Source: JBNLBS01 sp050303415
GTDB lineage: Bacteria; Pseudomonadota; Gammaproteobacteria; Methylococcales; Methylomonadaceae
Length of the DNA stretch: 64,000 nucleotides
NCBI GenBank assembly: GCA_050303415.1
Contig: JBNLBS010000008.1
Span: 62,001-126,000 of the forward strand
Reading direction: 5' to 3'
Shown in pieces: positions 61,466-64,000 of the stretch. How positions within the stretch are numbered: position 1 is the first letter of the stretch; each line of letters starts with the position of its first letter. Made by a program: the position numbers and the translations under genes. Below the pieces are notes generated by a model. That model was not told where the DNA came from. It ran no database searches and saw only the letters and a list, made by a program, of their open reading frames with translations.

Positions 61466-62089
61466 ATGAAGATCGTTCAAGTAATTATGTTGATACTGTC
61501 ATTTTCGGTAAATGCAGACAATAACAATAAATTTGAGAGTGTCACTGTCGGTTTTAAGGTATTAAAGCCTAGCGACTGGCAGTTTGTAACGGCCGATGAG
61601 AATCTGGATAGTCTTAATCGCATTCGGCTTAACAACGAAGAATTTCATAAGTTGATGCTGGCGGATTCAACAGTCCCCTTGGTTGCAATGATGAAGTATC
61701 CTGAGCCATTTGATGATTTAAATCCCAGTTTTAAAGTTACTACAAAACCTTTAGGTCAATTTAAAGGCCTAGATTCTAAGGAAATTCTTGATAGGTTGAT
61801 CCCGCAGTTTAGAAAAATATTTCAGAATTTCGTCCTCGTTCAGCCTCCTGAAGATACAATGGTAGCCGGTCTCGATGCTGCCTATATGCGTATTCATTAT
61901 TCTTTGACTATTCCTGATGGTAGAGTATTTCCGACATCATCTGAGTTATGGGTTGTCCCGCGCGGGAGTTATTTCTTTATTTTAGGTGCAGGTACCCGAC
62001 AAGATGAAAGGACCGGGTCGCGAGTTGAAATCAATAAAATTCTAAATTCTGTTGAAATTCAGCCGGTAAGTACAAACTTTGAAAGATAA
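61466..62089 (+). CDS. secreted protein of unknown function
   Basis: The 207-residue product has a signal peptide (IVQVIMLILSFSVNA, cleavage before DNNNK). The mature chain starts with SVTVGFKVLKPSDWQFVTAD and ends with FILGAGTRQDERTGSRVEIN followed by KILNSVEIQ. This layout (strand, DW, long helix-loop, final GAG-x-x-x-x-E and a helix) is like PsbP/DUF1795-type lipoproteins that monitor or bind, but it is only a resemblance. It follows the hydrolase by 213 bp. AAAGGAAA precedes the start. No function proposed. Confidence 0.55.
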   Translation: MKIVQVIMLILSFSVNADNNNKFESVTVGFKVLKPSDWQFVTADENLDSLNRIRLNNEEFHKLMLADSTVPLVAMMKYPEPFDDLNPSFKVTTKPLGQFKGLDSKEILDRLIPQFRKIFQNFVLVQPPEDTMVAGLDAAYMRIHYSLTIPDGRVFPTSSELWVVPRGSYFFILGAGTRQDERTGSRVEINKILNSVEIQPVSTNFER

Positions 62090-62296
62090 AAAATATACAC
62101 TATAAACATAGCCCCGAATACGCTCACGATGATCGAAGGTAAGATCAAGCCATCGTATCGGTCAATAGCGCAGCTTATAAAATGTAGTTTACAATTCACC
62201 GGTCTTATTCCGATCAATAATCGATGCAGATTTTTTTTGGCATTTATGTGATACTTTGCTGTTGTGCATGGGAAATGCTGGGAATGTGAAGCTCTA

Positions 62297-63274
62297 ATGA
62301 TTCAATATATTATTCGACGATTTTTATATGCCATTCCTCTGTTGATAGGGGTGAATGTACTAACGTTTGTGTTGTTTTTTGTTGTTAACAGTCCTGATGA
62401 TATGGCACGTATGCAGCTGGGGCAAAAATATGTCACCGAACAGGCGGTGGAAAACTGGAAAAAACAGCGTGGTTATGATTTACCGCTGTTATGGAACAGT
62501 CAGGCTGAGAACAGTCAGAAATTAACAAAAACCATTTTTTACCAGAAATCAGTCGGTTTGTTTTTGTTCGATTTCGGTATTTCCGATAATGGCCGTAATA
62601 TTGTTTCCGATATTAAACAGCGTATGTGGCCCAGCCTGGCGTTGGCCGTACCGTCTTTGATTGTCGGTCTGCTGGTTAATATCTGTGTGGCGTTGATAAT
62701 GGTGCTGTTCAGGAACAGTTATCTGGAACTCAGCAGCATTATCGTCTGTGTGGTGTTGATGTCGATTTCCTCCTTATTCTATATTATCGGCGGTCAGTTT
62801 TTGATCGGTAAATTGCTCAGGCTGGTGCCTATTTCAGGTTATGACACCGGTTTAAATGCCGTTAAATTTCTCATCTTACCGGTTTTGATTTCGGTAATTT
62901 CCGGTATTGGTTCCGGTGCGCGTTGGTATCGAACACTGTTTTTGGAGGAAGTGGAAAAAGATTATGTACGTACCGCAAGAGCGAAAGGTTTAACGGAAAC
63001 GCAAACCCTGTTCAGGCATGTGCTTAAAAATGCCATGATTCCGATTTTGACCGGCGTGGTAGTTATTTTGCCGTTGTTGTTTATGGGCAGTTTAATTATG
63101 GAGTCTTTTTTCAGTATCCCGGGGCTCGGCAGTTATACCATCGATGCAATAAACAGTCAGGACTTTGCTATCGTCCGTTCCATGGTGTTTTTAGGTTCGG
63201 TTTTATACATAATCGGTCTGTTAATGACTGATATTTCCTATACTCTGGTTGACCCTAGGGTGAGGTTGTCTTGA
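62297..63274 (+). CDS. peptide-type ABC transporter permease (OppB/DppB-like)
   Basis: Start chosen at 62297, giving the classical N-terminus IIRRFLYAIPLLIGVNVLTF; an in-frame codon at 62264 would add 11 residues. The 325-residue protein has the DppB pattern of six helices and the EAA loop DYVRTARAKGLTETQTLFRH, ending near FFSIPGLGSYTIDAI. Substrates of the family are peptides, nickel or microcin C-type compounds. It overlaps the next permease gene by one base. No binding-protein gene lies upstream in the window. Confidence 0.9.
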   Translation: MIQYIIRRFLYAIPLLIGVNVLTFVLFFVVNSPDDMARMQLGQKYVTEQAVENWKKQRGYDLPLLWNSQAENSQKLTKTIFYQKSVGLFLFDFGISDNGRNIVSDIKQRMWPSLALAVPSLIVGLLVNICVALIMVLFRNSYLELSSIIVCVVLMSISSLFYIIGGQFLIGKLLRLVPISGYDTGLNAVKFLILPVLISVISGIGSGARWYRTLFLEEVEKDYVRTARAKGLTETQTLFRHVLKNAMIPILTGVVVILPLLFMGSLIMESFFSIPGLGSYTIDAINSQDFAIVRSMVFLGSVLYIIGLLMTDISYTLVDPRVRLS

Positions 63275-64000
63275 TGGTAGTGCTATGGACTGATGCCCTG
63301 ATCTATATGCTGTTAATCGGCATTTTGATCATGGGGTTTTATTTGTTAAGGCAAGCGCATTTCAAAAGGCCTTTACAAAAAATTGCCGGTAGCCGGGTCG
63401 GAATGGTTTCCCTGGTGGTATTGATCTTTTTTGTACTGGTCGGTTTGTTGGATTCTATTCATTACAAAGCTCAAGACACACAGACGCATGAAATTATCAG
63501 TCTGCTGGATGATTGGTTAACACCGTTACGCACGCATTCGGAAAAAACTTATTCCGCCCCTTTTGCAACTCACTTATACAGTAAAGAAGCCATTAAGCAG
63601 GCTGACGGTCAAATTGTTTGGGGCTATCCACGTTTGAAATATGGCGGAGCACACCTAGATGATCCAGAAAAAGAACTGTTAAATGATGTATTGATTAAAG
63701 CAGCAGAAGGTTTGGCTAAAGGCGCAGGTCTGATCGGTTTTTTTATTATTTTATTGGCCAGTCAGCTTAAGGAACAGCATAAGCGTTTTATGGTAAGACC
63801 AACCTCCAAGGCGGTCTGGTCCAGTATTTTTCTCTTGGTTACGGCGAGTTATGCACTGCTGGATTTATCAACTTATTATCATGTTTTAGGGACGGATAAA
63901 GTCGGAGAGGATGTGTTTTATCAAGCCATCAAGAGTATTCGTACCGGCTTGATGATAGGCTCTTTAACGACACTGGTGATGCTGCCGTTAGCGATTATTT
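63274..64000 (+). CDS. peptide-type ABC transporter permease (OppC/DppC-like), 3' end outside window
   Basis: The ATG at 63274 shares a base with the previous stop (TGATG). The frame is open to the window end (242 codons). Two N-terminal helices, then GSRVGMVSLVVLIFFVLVGL, are followed by a periplasmic segment of about 75 residues (VWGYPRLKYGGAHLDDPEKE included) and then by HVLGTDKVGEDVFYQAIKSI, RTGLMIGSLTTLVMLPLAII. The HxLGTDxxGxDxF block is the OppC/DppC hallmark. The long periplasmic insertion is like that of some microcin-type or oligopeptide permeases. The downstream EAA loop and later genes lie beyond the edge. Confidence 0.85.
   Translation, partial: MVVLWTDALIYMLLIGILIMGFYLLRQAHFKRPLQKIAGSRVGMVSLVVLIFFVLVGLLDSIHYKAQDTQTHEIISLLDDWLTPLRTHSEKTYSAPFATHLYSKEAIKQADGQIVWGYPRLKYGGAHLDDPEKELLNDVLIKAAEGLAKGAGLIGFFIILLASQLKEQHKRFMVRPTSKAVWSSIFLLVTASYALLDLSTYYHVLGTDKVGEDVFYQAIKSIRTGLMIGSLTTLVMLPLAII

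Overview
The window looks like chromosomal DNA of a gammaproteobacterium, most likely a methylotroph or methanotroph of the Methylococcales type. This is an inference from the gene mix: a membrane pyrophosphatase beside a soluble one, rpe and rpiA, a glyoxylate/hydroxypyruvate pair, an SmbP-like protein, AceE/AceF/Lpd, NarK, and a sigma-54 activator with a methanogen-output-type sensor. No methane or methanol oxidation gene is present, so the assignment is not proven. No rRNA, tRNA or CRISPR array was seen.

Layout. 1-8.5 kb: ten co-directional minus-strand genes, almost all for exported proteins. They include a WD40-caspase protein, two small secreted proteins sharing an SNNKG motif (one with two near-identical 34-residue repeats), a CsgG-like/peptidoglycan-binding/DUF4384 lipoprotein, a BamE-like lipoprotein, an OmpA-like protein, a DUF2807 (GIN) protein, two uncharacterised secreted proteins and a CHASE2 sensor cut by the window edge. 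This resembles a curli-like export and surface-assembly locus and is the best candidate for an undescribed system. 8.7-15.3 kb: an outer-membrane barrel, ggt/PPTase/hydrolase, an SmbP-like protein, and a reductase/isomerase pair. 15.6-23 kb: hppA, a DUF342 protein, DUF2797, ppa, moaCDE and an orphan TupB-like permease. 23-30 kb: RMD1 family, then a three-gene overlapping operon (RimK-like ligase, DUF2817 peptidase, GNAT-C39 fusion) that looks like a peptide-tagging system, then a GDCCVxC protein and a SulP transporter.

30-36 kb is a decayed accessory stretch: an apparently intact IS3-type element, a frameshifted transglutaminase-like gene, a DUF5710 protein, a scrap of rpiA, a VpsR-like sigma-54 regulator with repeats upstream, and an internally deleted IS3 relic. 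36-42 kb carries a large secreted protein, a thiol-disulfide lipoprotein and a secreted zinc metalloprotease. 42.6-54 kb is mostly core metabolism (narK, hisN, rpe, a VOC protein, aceE-aceF-lpdA) plus a second sigma-54 regulator. 54-64 kb has an SDR/DUF1326/DUF2182 cluster, unidentified lipoproteins, rpiA, a secreted hydrolase, and the start of a peptide-type ABC transporter running off the right edge.

Functions are assigned from motifs and family resemblance read by eye; no database search was run.
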